Shown here: positions 16,037 to 25,354 of the stretch, piece by piece
Position numbering within the stretch: position 1 is the first letter of the stretch
Layout: each line of letters opens with the position of its first letter
Origin: Aromatoleum anaerobium
GTDB taxonomy: Bacteria; Pseudomonadota; Gammaproteobacteria; Burkholderiales; Rhodocyclaceae
Direction: 5' to 3'
Length of the DNA: 64,000 bases
Assembly (NCBI RefSeq): GCF_012910705.2
Contig: NZ_WTVG02000040.1
Coordinates: 992,001-1,056,000, forward strand
Notes under the pieces: model-generated
The model's input: the letters and a program-made list of their open reading frames with translations, nothing else
The model's database searches: none
Told to the model about the DNA's origin: nothing
Program-made: the position numbers and the translations under genes

Positions 16037-17632
16037 ATGACTTCCGCCCACCTGCTTCACGAGCTGATTTTCGCCTCGGCCGGACGCGCCGGCGATGATC
16101 CCGCCTTGACCAGCGGCAAGCGCAGCGTCTCCTATGCCGACCTCGACGAACGCTGCCGGGCGTTCGCATCCGGCCTCGTCGAGCTTGGCCTCGCGCGCGC
16201 GGAACGAGTCGGCGTCTATCTGGACAAGCGCATCGAATTCGTCGTCGCGGCCTTCGGCAGCGCTGCCGCCGGAGGGGCGTTCGTCCCGCTGAATCCATTG
16301 CTGAAGCCCGACCAGGTGGGCCACATCCTGCGCGACTGCAACGTCCGCGTGCTGGTCACCAGCATCGAGCGGCTCGCGCTGCTGCAAGCGGTGCTTGCGC
16401 AGTGTCACGACCTGCGCCAGGTCGTCATCGTCGATGATCCCGCCGAACTGCCCGCGGTGAGCGGCGCCAGTGCCCATCGCTGGAGCGAGCTCGAGGACGT
16501 TGCGCGACGGGCCGGCCATCGCGTCATCGACACCGACATTGCCGCGATCCTCTACACTTCCGGCAGCACCGGCCGGCCCAAAGGCGTCGTGCTGTCGCAC
16601 CGCAACCTCGTCGTTGGCGCACGCAGCGTCGCGCAGTACCTCGGCAATCAGGCCGGCGACACCCTGCTCGCTGCGCTGCCATTGTCCTTCGACGCCGGGT
16701 TTTCGCAGCTCACGACCGCGTTCCACGCCGGCGCGCGCGCGGTGCTGATCAACTACCTGCTGCCGCGCGACGTGCTGAACGCGGTCGTGCGCGAACGGGT
16801 CACCGGCCTGACCGCGGTGCCGCCGCTGTGGATCCAGCTGGCCGGACTCGACTGGCCGGAAACGACCGGCGAGCATCTGCGCTACATCGCGAACACCGGC
16901 GGCCGCCTGCCGCTCGACACGCTGAAGACCCTGCGCGCAAAGCTGCCGCGCGCCCGCCCCTTCCTGATGTACGGCCTGACCGAGGCGTTCCGCGCAACCT
17001 ATCTGCCGCCCGAGGAGGCCGAGCGCCGCCCCGACTCGATCGGCAAGGCGATCCCGAATACCGAAGTGCTCGTGCTGCGCGAGGACGGCAGCGAATGCGC
17101 ACCGAACGAACCCGGCGAACTGGTACAGCGCGGCGCGCTGGTCGCGCTGGGCTACTGGAACGATCCGGAAAAGACGGCCGAACGCTACCGGCCGTTGCCG
17201 GCGGGCGTCGCGGGGCGCGAAGGCGGCCTGGTGATTCCCGAAATCGCGGTGTTCTCCGGCGACACCGTGCGCCGCGACGAGGAAGGTTTCCTGTACTTCA
17301 TCGGCCGGCGCGACGAGATGATCAAGACCTCCGGCTACCGCGTCAGCCCGACCGAAGTCGAGGAGATCGTTTACTCGACGGCGCTGGTCGGCGAGTGCGC
17401 CGCCTTCGGCCTGCCCCACCCGACGCTCGGCCAGACGATCGGCGTCGTCGCGACACCGGCGCACGGCACCACGCTCGACACCGCGGCGCTGCTCGCCGAG
17501 TGCCGCCGGCGCATGCCGGCCTACATGGTGCCGGCCCGCATCGAACTGCGCGACGGCGCGCTGCCGCGCAACCCGAACGGCAAGATCGACCGCAAGGGGT
17601 TGGCAGCAGAATACCCGGCCTATAATTCATAA
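16037..17632 (+). CDS. Acyl-CoA ligase (AMP-forming), exosortase A system-associated
   Basis: A 531-residue adenylate-forming enzyme resembling the XrtA-associated ligase family (TIGR03098 as remembered). Motifs: ILYTSGSTGRPKGVVLSHRN, YGLTEAFRATYLPPEE, FSGDTVRRDEEGFLYFIGRRDEMIKTSGYRVSP and the C-terminal NPNGKIDRKG catalytic Lys. It should activate a carboxylic acid and load it on the divergently encoded carrier. The start follows a 160-base divergent promoter gap. Next comes a toxin-antitoxin pair, then the PLP decarboxylase that normally sits beside this gene. Confidence 0.9.
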   Translation: MTSAHLLHELIFASAGRAGDDPALTSGKRSVSYADLDERCRAFASGLVELGLARAERVGVYLDKRIEFVVAAFGSAAAGGAFVPLNPLLKPDQVGHILRDCNVRVLVTSIERLALLQAVLAQCHDLRQVVIVDDPAELPAVSGASAHRWSELEDVARRAGHRVIDTDIAAILYTSGSTGRPKGVVLSHRNLVVGARSVAQYLGNQAGDTLLAALPLSFDAGFSQLTTAFHAGARAVLINYLLPRDVLNAVVRERVTGLTAVPPLWIQLAGLDWPETTGEHLRYIANTGGRLPLDTLKTLRAKLPRARPFLMYGLTEAFRATYLPPEEAERRPDSIGKAIPNTEVLVLREDGSECAPNEPGELVQRGALVALGYWNDPEKTAERYRPLPAGVAGREGGLVIPEIAVFSGDTVRRDEEGFLYFIGRRDEMIKTSGYRVSPTEVEEIVYSTALVGECAAFGLPHPTLGQTIGVVATPAHGTTLDTAALLAECRRRMPAYMVPARIELRDGALPRNPNGKIDRKGLAAEYPAYNS

Positions 17633-17677
17633 TTGATTGTGCGTTTCCACCGCCGAAAAAACAGGAAAAGGCCTTTC

Positions 17678-17992
17678 ATGGTCAGCGAAGACATGCTGAA
17701 AGAGATTTCACGGCGCATTACCGCGCAACTGCATCCGGACAAGATCATTTTGTTCGGCTCATACGCATGGGGTAATCCGTCGGATGACAGCGACCTCGAT
17801 CTGCTCGTCGTGGTGCCCGATTCCGCCGAATCGGCGCACGCCAGGGCCGCTCGCGTTCATCGCGCGCTGCGCGGGATACCGGTCCCGTGCGACGTGATGG
17901 TGCGCACGCGCGCGGAGATTTCGCGGGTCAATCCGGCACGAAGCTCCTTGCTGTATCGCGCGCTCCACGAAGGACGAGTGCTGCATGCCTGA
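17678..17992 (+). CDS. MNT-type nucleotidyltransferase antitoxin
   Basis: A 104-residue minimal nucleotidyltransferase. The active-site signature is intact: LFGSYAWG (25-32), then DDSDLDLLVV with Asp39 and Asp41, and a third acidic residue Asp72 in PCDVMV. In HEPN/MNT modules such proteins neutralise the HEPN toxin, in characterised cases by AMPylating it. An AGGAAAAGG sequence supports ATG 17678. It overlaps the HEPN gene by 8 bases. Confidence 0.88.
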   Translation: MVSEDMLKEISRRITAQLHPDKIILFGSYAWGNPSDDSDLDLLVVVPDSAESAHARAARVHRALRGIPVPCDVMVRTRAEISRVNPARSSLLYRALHEGRVLHA

Positions 17993-18413
17993 GCCGGGGC
18001 TCATTGAGGCGCAGCTTTGGCTCAATCGCGCGCGCGACGATCTGGGAGCAGCTGCGAAGCTGTTGCGCGGAAACGACGCATACCCAGCGACGGCCTCCTA
18101 TCATTGCCAACAAGCCGCGGAAAAGGCGCTCAAAGCCGTGCTTGCTACCGGCGATCAACCAATTCCGAAAACTCATGACCTGCGGGTTCTGGTAGAACGC
18201 GCCGCCGGAATTGACCCGGATCTGCTGATGCTACAGGACATCGCCGAGCAACTGACGCCGCTCGCAACCGAGTTCCGCTATCCAAGCGATGTTCCGGACC
18301 CGACCCGGGATGAGGCTCGGCGCGCACTGAACATGGCGCGCGAGTTGTTCAGGGTGATTGCGGAACATATGGGCGCACGCATGGACTCCCCGGATAACAC
18401 CAATACCGCCTGA
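17985..18413 (+). CDS. HEPN domain toxin (ribonuclease)
   Basis: A 142-residue helical HEPN protein. The characteristic YHCQQAAEKALKAVL helix lies at 39-53 and the predicted RNase motif R-x4-H is Arg123-His128 (RVIAEH) in the last helix. Partner of the preceding MNT antitoxin, with overlapping genes in the order usual for this module. The pair interrupts two genes of the XrtA carrier system and probably arrived as a mobile cassette. Confidence 0.87.
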   Translation: MPEPGLIEAQLWLNRARDDLGAAAKLLRGNDAYPATASYHCQQAAEKALKAVLATGDQPIPKTHDLRVLVERAAGIDPDLLMLQDIAEQLTPLATEFRYPSDVPDPTRDEARRALNMARELFRVIAEHMGARMDSPDNTNTA

Positions 18414-18436
18414 ATCAGTGACGGGGAAGGCACAAC

Positions 18437-19717
18437 GTGCCGACCGGAACAGGCAAACACATGAACAATTCCATGACTGCCCCCCAAAGAACTCCCCCTG
18501 TGCACGCCCCGATGAGCCAGTTCCCGGTCGAGAACGGCGAACTCGTCGTCGGCGGCGTGCCGCTCACGCGGCTCGCCGCGCGCGTCGGGCAAACCCCGTT
18601 CTACGCTTACGACCGCGCGCTGCTGTCCGCCCGCGTCGCCGAACTGCGGCAGGCGCTGCCGGCGGCGATCCAGCTCCACTATGCGGTGAAGGCCAATCCG
18701 ATGCCGGCGCTGGTCGGACACATGGCCGGATTGGTCGACGGGCTGGACGTCGCCTCGGCGGGCGAGCTTGCGATCGCGCTCGACGCCGGCTGTGCGCCCG
18801 CCGACATCAGCTTCGCCGGCCCCGGCAAGCGCGACGCGGAGCTCGCCCAGGCGGTCGCGGCCGGCGTGCTGCTGAACGTCGAATCCTTCCGCGAGGCGCG
18901 CGCGCTTGCCGAAATCTCCACGCGACTCGGCTGGCCGGCGCGCGTTGCCGTGCGCGTCAATCCGGATTTCGAGCTGAAGAGTTCGGGCATGAAGATGGGC
19001 GGCGGACCGAAGCCGTTCGGTGTCGACGCCGAGGAGGTGCCTGCGCTGCTCGCCGAAGTCGGCCGGCTGGGACTCGCGTTCGAGGGCTTCCATCTCTTCG
19101 CCGGCTCGCAGAACCTTCGCGCCGAAGCGATCGTCGAGGCGCAGCAGAAGAGCTTCGAGCTCGCGCTGCGCCTGGCCGATTCCGCCCCGGCTCCGGTTCG
19201 CGTGCTGAATCTCGGCGGCGGCTTCGGCATTCCGTATTTCCCCGGTGAGACGCACCTCGATCTCGCCCCGATCGGCGCGAACCTCGCCGGGATCGCAACT
19301 GCCGCGGCGACCCGGCTGCCGGGCGCCGCGCTGGTCATCGAACTCGGACGCTTTCTCGTCGGCGAAGCCGGCATCTATGTCTGCCGCGTGATCGATCGCA
19401 AGGTGTCGCGCGGTCAGGTGTTCCTCGTCTGCGACGGCGGACTGCACCATCACCTGTCCGCGTCCGGCAACTTCGGCCAGGTGCTGCGCAAGAACTATCC
19501 GGCCGCGATCGGCAATCGCCTCGAAGCGCCGGGCACCACGCCCACCTCGGTCGTCGGCCCGCTGTGCACGCCGCTCGATCTGCTCGCCGATCGCATGGCG
19601 CTGCCCGACGCCGGGCCGGGTGACCTCGTCGTGATCTTCCAGTCCGGCGCCTACGGCGCGAGCGCGAGTCCGCAAGCCTTCCTGGGCCATCCCGCCGCGA
19701 TCGAAGCGCTGGTTTGA
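18437..19717 (+). CDS. Pyridoxal-dependent decarboxylase, exosortase A system-associated
   Basis: A fold-type III PLP enzyme of the diaminopimelate/ornithine decarboxylase family, matching the XrtA-associated subgroup (TIGR03099 as remembered). The PLP lysine is in LHYAVKANPMPAL, the phosphate loop is LNLGGGFGIPYFPG, and the dimer-face catalytic region includes VCDGGLHHH and GPLCTPLDLL. About 425 residues. GTG 18437 is preferred for its GGGGAAGG ribosome site; ATG 18461 and ATG 18473 are alternatives. It probably decarboxylates an amino acid used with the nearby ligase and carrier; the substrate is unknown. Confidence 0.88.
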   Translation: MPTGTGKHMNNSMTAPQRTPPVHAPMSQFPVENGELVVGGVPLTRLAARVGQTPFYAYDRALLSARVAELRQALPAAIQLHYAVKANPMPALVGHMAGLVDGLDVASAGELAIALDAGCAPADISFAGPGKRDAELAQAVAAGVLLNVESFREARALAEISTRLGWPARVAVRVNPDFELKSSGMKMGGGPKPFGVDAEEVPALLAEVGRLGLAFEGFHLFAGSQNLRAEAIVEAQQKSFELALRLADSAPAPVRVLNLGGGFGIPYFPGETHLDLAPIGANLAGIATAAATRLPGAALVIELGRFLVGEAGIYVCRVIDRKVSRGQVFLVCDGGLHHHLSASGNFGQVLRKNYPAAIGNRLEAPGTTPTSVVGPLCTPLDLLADRMALPDAGPGDLVVIFQSGAYGASASPQAFLGHPAAIEALV

Positions 19718-19719
19718 GC

Positions 19720-19743
19720 AAGACCTCCCGCCGGCGCGGTCTT
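19720..19743 (+). terminator. Possible terminator after the PLP decarboxylase
   Basis: AAGACC (19720-19725) pairs with GGTCTT (19738-19743) around a GC-rich loop containing GCCGGC, followed by the pyrimidine-rich CTATCTTCTATT. The stem is short and the T-run imperfect. Confidence 0.4.
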
Positions 19744-19766
19744 CTATCTTCTATTCATACTCCGCT

Positions 19767-19822
19767 CGTCCGGAAGCCTTCGCGCACTCCGGCGTGCAAA
19801 ACGGATGCTTCCGGACGTCCGG
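19767..19822. repeat. 11-bp perfect inverted repeat with nested palindrome
   Basis: CGTCCGGAAGC (19767-19777) and GCTTCCGGACG (19807-19817) are perfect inverted copies separated by 29 bases, which themselves contain GCAC/GTGC. The right arm also forms a 12-base palindrome CCGGACGTCCGG (19811-19822). It could be a terminator-like structure, an operator, or a small intergenic repeat. The 19718-19913 gap has no supported gene. Confidence 0.6.
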
Positions 19823-19913
19823 CCAATAACCGGACATCTCCGGCACGGCCATGACGCAAGCTTTGCTATGCTTGGCGCTGCCGTTTGCCCGAACCGAATT
19901 GGGAGGCTTTCTG

Positions 19914-21104
19914 ATGCGCACCGTCATCGATGCCGTACGTCCAGCCTGTCACGTCGTCGCCTGTGCCGCCCTCGCGTTCGGCATGTCCGTGCGGGCGCAG
20001 GCCGCCGACCTCAACACTGCGCTCCTCGACATCTCCCCGAATCGCTGGGTGCGGCTTCATACGCCGGCCGTCAAGGAATGGTCGCGCCAGGCGCACGCCG
20101 GCATGGCGTACGACAGCAAGCGCGGCACCCTGCTGATATTCGGATCGAACACGCACGGCCTGGACTGGGACAACACGGTGCATGAGTTCGACCCCGTCAC
20201 GGCACGCTGGGTCACGCATTACCCCGAGGCGCCCCAGGCGAGCTATCGGGCCGACGACAAGGAGCGCGCGATTGCCGGCGGGCAACGACGCCTGCCCTGG
20301 GCGATGCACACCTTCGCCGGGGTGGCCTACGATCCGCAGCGCGACGGCCTGATCGTTGCCGCACGCCCCGAGCACAACCCGATCGGCAAGAAGACCCCGG
20401 CAGCAAAAATCCACCCCTCGTGGTTCTATAGTCAGACTCGCCGCGAATGGCAGATGCTGCCGGACAGCGATCAGGCAGCTCCAAAATTCTTCGGCGCCGC
20501 GGCGGCGTATGACGAGCGGCGCAGGGTCGCCGTTGCCTATCGCTGGGGGATTTGGGAACTCCTGCCCCAACGCGGAACCACGAACGGCCCCGAAACTGCG
20601 TGGGTGAAGGTGAGCAGGGAAAACCACCACCAGATGCATCACAGCATGGTGTACGACAGCCGCCGCGGCAACTTCGCCGTGTTCGGGGATTACCGCAGCA
20701 CCAATGACGTCTGGATTTACAAGCCTGGCGCGCGGCGCGGCGAAGAAGGCCGCTGGGAAAAGCGCACGCCGGGCGGCGACGCTTGCCCCCGAGCCCAGCA
20801 TTTTCCGGTCGCCTTCGACCGCGATCAGGGTGTCTTCCTGCTGGTGCCGGGGAACACGGAATTCGAGTCGCTTCCGAACGGCCGCGAACGCGCGCGCCGG
20901 CCGAAATCGAACAGTACTTTCGTGTACGACCCCGACGCCAACCGCTACCTCCGTCTGCCCGGCGCCGACATGCCGGCGCTCGGAATGAATTTCATGATGG
21001 CCTACGACCCTCGCCACAAGGTCTTCCTGCTGGTCAGCGGAGGCCCCTCCGAAGCGCCGACGGTGTGGGCGCTGAAGCTCGATCTCGCCGGCCTGAAGCG
21101 ATGA
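19914..21104 (+). CDS. Exported Kelch-like beta-propeller protein
   Basis: A 396-residue protein with a signal peptide ending near VRAQA-ADLN. The mature part has repeated blades with the pattern AYDSKRGTLLIFGS, AYDPQRDGLIVAA, AYDERRRVAVAY, VYDSRRGNFAVFG, AFDRDQGVFLLVPG and AYDPRHKVFLLVSGG, each followed by an aromatic-rich strand, as in Kelch/galactose-oxidase propellers. No copper-oxidase or hydrolase residues could be assigned. GGGAGG precedes ATG 19914. It is first in a long plus-strand polysaccharide gene run. Confidence 0.75.
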   Translation: MRTVIDAVRPACHVVACAALAFGMSVRAQAADLNTALLDISPNRWVRLHTPAVKEWSRQAHAGMAYDSKRGTLLIFGSNTHGLDWDNTVHEFDPVTARWVTHYPEAPQASYRADDKERAIAGGQRRLPWAMHTFAGVAYDPQRDGLIVAARPEHNPIGKKTPAAKIHPSWFYSQTRREWQMLPDSDQAAPKFFGAAAAYDERRRVAVAYRWGIWELLPQRGTTNGPETAWVKVSRENHHQMHHSMVYDSRRGNFAVFGDYRSTNDVWIYKPGARRGEEGRWEKRTPGGDACPRAQHFPVAFDRDQGVFLLVPGNTEFESLPNGRERARRPKSNSTFVYDPDANRYLRLPGADMPALGMNFMMAYDPRHKVFLLVSGGPSEAPTVWALKLDLAGLKR

Positions 21105-21170
21105 CGCCGGGCCGCGATCTGCCCGCGCACGATCTGCGAGCACCGATCGGCGGCATCGGACGGAGCGCAC

Positions 21171-22640
21171 ATGTCCCTCGGTGACAGCATTCGGCGCGGG
21201 GCGCTCTGGCTCTTCGTCGGCAACACCGGCAGCCAGGTGCTGACCTTCGCATTCGGGATCATCCTCGCGCGGCTGCTGACGCCCGAGGACTTCGGCATGC
21301 TGGTCACGATCCAGGTATTCACCGGTCTGGCCGGTTTCGTCGCCGGTGGCGGCATGGGCCAGGCACTGGTCCGCGCCAGCGAAGCGACGAAACAGGATTA
21401 CGACATCGTGTTCACCCTGCAGCTCGCGATCGGCTGCGCGATCTACGCGGTTTTCTATTTCGCCGCCCCCTGGTTCGCGAGCTGGTACGACACGCCGCTG
21501 TACGCGAATCTGCTACGCGTCTCCGCGCTGTCCTTCATCATCCGGCCCTTCGTCAACCTGCCTGGCAGCGTCCTGCATCGGGAAATGCGCTACAAGGCGC
21601 AAGCCGCCGTGAGGATCACGACGCTGGTGGTGTCCAGCACGGTCAGCATCGGCATGGCGTACCGGGAACAAGGGGTGTGGAGCCTGATCATCGGCGGATT
21701 TGCCGGTTCGATGTGCAGCATGGCGATGCTGATCCGGCTCTCGGGATGGCGCCCGGGGTTTTCCCTCGACATCCGGCGCGGAAGGAAGGTCGCACGTTAT
21801 GGCCTCCTCGTTTCCATCAACGACATCGTGACCTATCTGCGCAACCAGGCGACGAATTTCCTGCTCGGGAGGACACTGGGCGCCGCGCCGGTCGGACTGT
21901 TCAACAAGGCTGACAGCCTCGCGCGAATGCCGCACGGCATGATCACCGGCCCCGTCTATCAGGTCCTTTTCAGGGCATTGGCGAAAGAGCAGGCCAATTG
22001 GGACAAATCGCGCTATCTGTTCTTCCGCAGCCTGAGCCTCGTCGCCGTATACGTCACCCCACTTTATGTCGGCGTTTACTGGACCGCCGAGCCGATGATT
22101 GCCCTGCTCTATGGTGCGAAATGGGCCGAGGCTGCCGCCCCCCTCGCCATACTCGCGCTCGCGGGGCCGTTTCTGACGATCGCCAACCTGTCCGGCTGCG
22201 TCCTCGCGGCCCGCAACCAGCTGGGCCGCGAACTCGTGGTACAGCTCATCGTGCTCGCACTGACCGTCGCCGCAACCCTCGCCGGACTGCGATACGGACT
22301 GCGCGGCATCGCCGGCGCACTCGTGCTCGTGACAATCTACAACGCCCTGCACATGTACCGACTCGCCTCGCAGTGTCTGAACGCGACGTGGAAGCAGTTG
22401 CCGGTGTCGATGCTCCCCGCCGCAACGCTGAACGCCATTCTCGCAAGCGTCCTGTTCGTCCTCGACCATTACATGCCCGGCACGGTTCGCGACAACAATC
22501 CGGCCTATCTCGCAGTCGTGATGGTGACCGGCGCCCTCACCTACGCGCTCTGCTTTCTCTATTTGCCCATTGCGTCACTGGGCTCCGAGCAGCACCGCTG
22601 GAAACAGAAGTTGCGACTGGTATCAAGCACCGTTCCATAA
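21171..22640 (+). CDS. Polysaccharide flippase (Wzx/MATE-like)
   Basis: A 489-residue protein of the polysaccharide-transport flippase family with about 12-14 hydrophobic helices. It begins with the family pattern GALWLFVGNTGSQVLTFAFG followed by ARLLTPEDFGM. It would move lipid-linked repeat units across the inner membrane. CGGAG lies close upstream of the ATG. The neighbours supply the glycosyltransferases and acyltransferases for the repeat unit. Confidence 0.88.
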   Translation: MSLGDSIRRGALWLFVGNTGSQVLTFAFGIILARLLTPEDFGMLVTIQVFTGLAGFVAGGGMGQALVRASEATKQDYDIVFTLQLAIGCAIYAVFYFAAPWFASWYDTPLYANLLRVSALSFIIRPFVNLPGSVLHREMRYKAQAAVRITTLVVSSTVSIGMAYREQGVWSLIIGGFAGSMCSMAMLIRLSGWRPGFSLDIRRGRKVARYGLLVSINDIVTYLRNQATNFLLGRTLGAAPVGLFNKADSLARMPHGMITGPVYQVLFRALAKEQANWDKSRYLFFRSLSLVAVYVTPLYVGVYWTAEPMIALLYGAKWAEAAAPLAILALAGPFLTIANLSGCVLAARNQLGRELVVQLIVLALTVAATLAGLRYGLRGIAGALVLVTIYNALHMYRLASQCLNATWKQLPVSMLPAATLNAILASVLFVLDHYMPGTVRDNNPAYLAVVMVTGALTYALCFLYLPIASLGSEQHRWKQKLRLVSSTVP

Positions 22641-22802
22641 TCAATCACGCAAGTCGGGTATTGCATCTTTCGCCGCTTCGTGAAGAATCGATGTAACCCG
22701 GTCTGTCGCGCCAGTGGCCGGATGGCTGCGAGCGCTTGTGTCTGCCATACGAACGCTCAGGCCGGGGAAGACCGGTCATTCGCGATCGATGAGGATTACG
22801 GG

Positions 22803-23666
22803 ATGGAACAACACCTTGCGCGCAGCCTGCTCCTCGGCGTCGGCGCTGCCGCTGCGGGAGGCTCGATCACCGCAGCCGGCGCGGCCCTCGGGCTCACATC
22901 CTTCGAAGCGGTGTGGCCGGTGCTCACAACCTGCGCCGTCGCCGCCGCTCTCGTCCACAACACCAAGCAGGCTGTCACCGGCCTCGTCGACAACCGGACG
23001 CATACACTGCGCAACCGGATCGAGCGTATCCGTCGTGACGTCGGCGACGTACACGGGCTGGTTCGCCTCGCCCCCTACACGCTTGAACTTCCGCTGCCCG
23101 TCGGCGGCGGATGGGCTTTGACGGGCGATTCCGCGGCTTTGCTGGCGCGCGAAACGCTGGAGCGCAAACCGGCCGCCGTCCTCGAACTCGGCTCCGGCGC
23201 CTCGACGTTGATCCTTGGGCAGATCCTGCGAAAAAACGGACGCGGACGGCTGCTGTCGATCGATCACGATCCGATGTGGGCCGACCAGACCCGCCGTTAC
23301 GTCGATCTCCTCGGGTTGGGCGATGTCGTCACCGTCGTCGATGCGCCGCTGAAGTCGGTCACGCTGGGCAACCAGAGCTACGACTGGTACGACATCCCGA
23401 CACACCGCCTCGACGAGTTGGGGCCGATCGACCTGCTGCTGGTCGATGGTCCGCCCCAGATGCGGGCCAACCCGGCGCACGCCCGATATCCCGCGTTTCC
23501 GCTGCTCCGCGAACGCCTGTCCGCCAACGCAGTGATATTCGTCGACGACGCCAGCCGGGCGACCGAATCGAGAATGGTCGAGACCTGGACCGACGAGGAG
23601 GCCGGATGGATATCTCGCTGGTTCGACACGATCGACGGGATGTGCATGCTGACCAGGAAAGCCTGA
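22803..23666 (+). CDS. Class I SAM-dependent methyltransferase-like protein with membrane anchor
   Basis: A 287-residue protein. The N-terminus (LLLGVGAAAAGGSITAAGAALGL...VWPVLTTCAVAAALV) suggests one or two membrane segments. The rest has the Rossmann-type SAM-binding motif VLELGSGASTLILGQIL, an acidic LLSIDHDPMWA and IDLLLVDGPPQ. It may methylate a sugar of the polysaccharide; no target can be deduced. ATG 22803 follows GAGG; the frame is open further upstream in the 160-base gap, where I see no gene. Confidence 0.7.
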   Translation: MEQHLARSLLLGVGAAAAGGSITAAGAALGLTSFEAVWPVLTTCAVAAALVHNTKQAVTGLVDNRTHTLRNRIERIRRDVGDVHGLVRLAPYTLELPLPVGGGWALTGDSAALLARETLERKPAAVLELGSGASTLILGQILRKNGRGRLLSIDHDPMWADQTRRYVDLLGLGDVVTVVDAPLKSVTLGNQSYDWYDIPTHRLDELGPIDLLLVDGPPQMRANPAHARYPAFPLLRERLSANAVIFVDDASRATESRMVETWTDEEAGWISRWFDTIDGMCMLTRKA

Positions 23667-23794
23667 TCTCCGGCGACGGACGGATACGGTGATACCGGTC
23701 CCGCAAAGGCATGCAAGGCCCCGACGAAGCCGCGTTCGGGGGCAAGCGGCGGACTCTCAAGCAGTGGGACACGACCACGGCGGGATTCATAGCG

Positions 23795-25354
23795 ATGTTA
23801 TTTAACTCTTACGAGTTCATCTTCTTTTTTCTGCCGATCGCGTTCGCGGCGTTCTTCTGGATTGCGCGATACAGCCGCCCGCTTGCTGCGCTCTGGCTGT
23901 TTGCGGCATCGCTGTTCTTCTATGGCTGGTGGAATCCGGTTTACGTCGGCCTGCTGGTCGGCTCGATATTTTTCAACTTCGCGATCGGCACCGCGATTTC
24001 GAGGGAGCACAGACGCGGTGCCCACGTCCGGAGGAGACTGCTTGTATGGATCGGAGTTTCTTCAGATCTCGCGCTGCTCGCGTATTACAAATACGCGAAT
24101 TTCTTCGTCAGTAACGCGAATCAGCTTCTCGGTACAGCGTGGCACACCGAAGCCATCCTCCTGCCCCTCGGTATTTCGTTTTTTACCTTCACACAGATCG
24201 CCTTCCTCGTCGATGCATATCGCGGCGAAGTGAAGGAAAGCAACTTCGTCCACTACGGACTCTTCGTAACGTATTTTCCCCACCTTATTGCAGGACCAGT
24301 GCTGCATCACAAGGAGATGATGCCGCAGTTCTCGCTGGATCGGACCTATCGTCTGCAATGGGACAACCTTTCCATCGGACTGACCGTATTCGCGATCGGA
24401 CTATTCAAGAAAGTGGTCCTCGCCGACGGCGTTGCCCCGTTCGCGTCCCCGGTTTTCAGCGCCGCCGCCAACGGCGCTTCGATCACATTGCTGGAAGCCT
24501 GGTGCGGTGCGCTCGCGTATACGCTGCAGTTGTATTTCGACTTTTCCGGCTACTCGGATATGGCCATCGGCCTGTCGCGCATATTCGGAATCCGTTTGCC
24601 GCTCAATTTCGATTCGCCGTATAAAGCTACCAGCATCATCGACTTCTGGCGGCGCTGGCACATGACGCTGTCACGATTCCTGCGCGACTATCTGTACTTC
24701 GCTCTCGGCGGTAACCGCAAGGGTGCGGTGATGCGCCACGCCAATCTCATGATCACGATGCTGCTCGGCGGGCTATGGCATGGCGCAGGGTGGACATTCG
24801 TCATCTGGGGCGGTCTACACGGCATCTATCTTGTACTCAACCACGCGTGGCGGCGGTTTCGCTTCGTCGTATTCGGCACGCGCCCGGCGGGAAGCATCGA
24901 GCGCTTCGTAGGCCGGTTTCTGACATTTCTGGCGGTCGTACTTGGCTGGGTTTTTTTCCGCGCCAGCGATGCCGGAGCGGCGTTATCCGTCATCGGGGCG
25001 ATGGCGGGAGCGAACGGTTTGATGATCCCGAGCAACTGGCCCGGGGCTTGGTACGCCAACGCGCTGCTGGAACGGTTCGGGTTCGACCCGGCGCTTGGTG
25101 TAGCGGTAAATCAGTTCGACCCTTCCGGCACCGGTCCATACTGGATCGCGGCATTGCTCGCAATCGCGTGGTTCATGCCCAATACCCAGGAATTCATGGC
25201 TCGCTTCGCCCCGACCCTCGAGCGGCCCGCGAGCCCGCAAGGATTGCCTTCATGGTCGCCTCATGCGGGCTGGGCGGTTGCTACCGGGACCCTCGGCGCG
25301 CTGGCCCTGCTTAATATGTCCCACGTCAGTGAATTTCTGTATTTTCAGTTCTGA
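23795..25354 (+). CDS. AlgI-like MBOAT O-acyltransferase
   Basis: A 519-residue multi-helix acyltransferase beginning MLFNSYEFIFFFLPIAF, a typical AlgI-type start. The MBOAT motifs are LQLYFDFSGYSDMAIGLSR, IIDFWRRWHMTLSRFLRDYLY and the catalytic His329 in LLGGLWHGAGW. It should pass an acetyl group across the inner membrane for polysaccharide O-acetylation. The next gene, overlapping by TGATG, encodes an SGNH-like partner, as in AlgI-AlgJ pairs. It is distinct from the MBOAT-SGNH fusion at 7303-9840. Confidence 0.92.
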   Translation: MLFNSYEFIFFFLPIAFAAFFWIARYSRPLAALWLFAASLFFYGWWNPVYVGLLVGSIFFNFAIGTAISREHRRGAHVRRRLLVWIGVSSDLALLAYYKYANFFVSNANQLLGTAWHTEAILLPLGISFFTFTQIAFLVDAYRGEVKESNFVHYGLFVTYFPHLIAGPVLHHKEMMPQFSLDRTYRLQWDNLSIGLTVFAIGLFKKVVLADGVAPFASPVFSAAANGASITLLEAWCGALAYTLQLYFDFSGYSDMAIGLSRIFGIRLPLNFDSPYKATSIIDFWRRWHMTLSRFLRDYLYFALGGNRKGAVMRHANLMITMLLGGLWHGAGWTFVIWGGLHGIYLVLNHAWRRFRFVVFGTRPAGSIERFVGRFLTFLAVVLGWVFFRASDAGAALSVIGAMAGANGLMIPSNWPGAWYANALLERFGFDPALGVAVNQFDPSGTGPYWIAALLAIAWFMPNTQEFMARFAPTLERPASPQGLPSWSPHAGWAVATGTLGALALLNMSHVSEFLYFQF

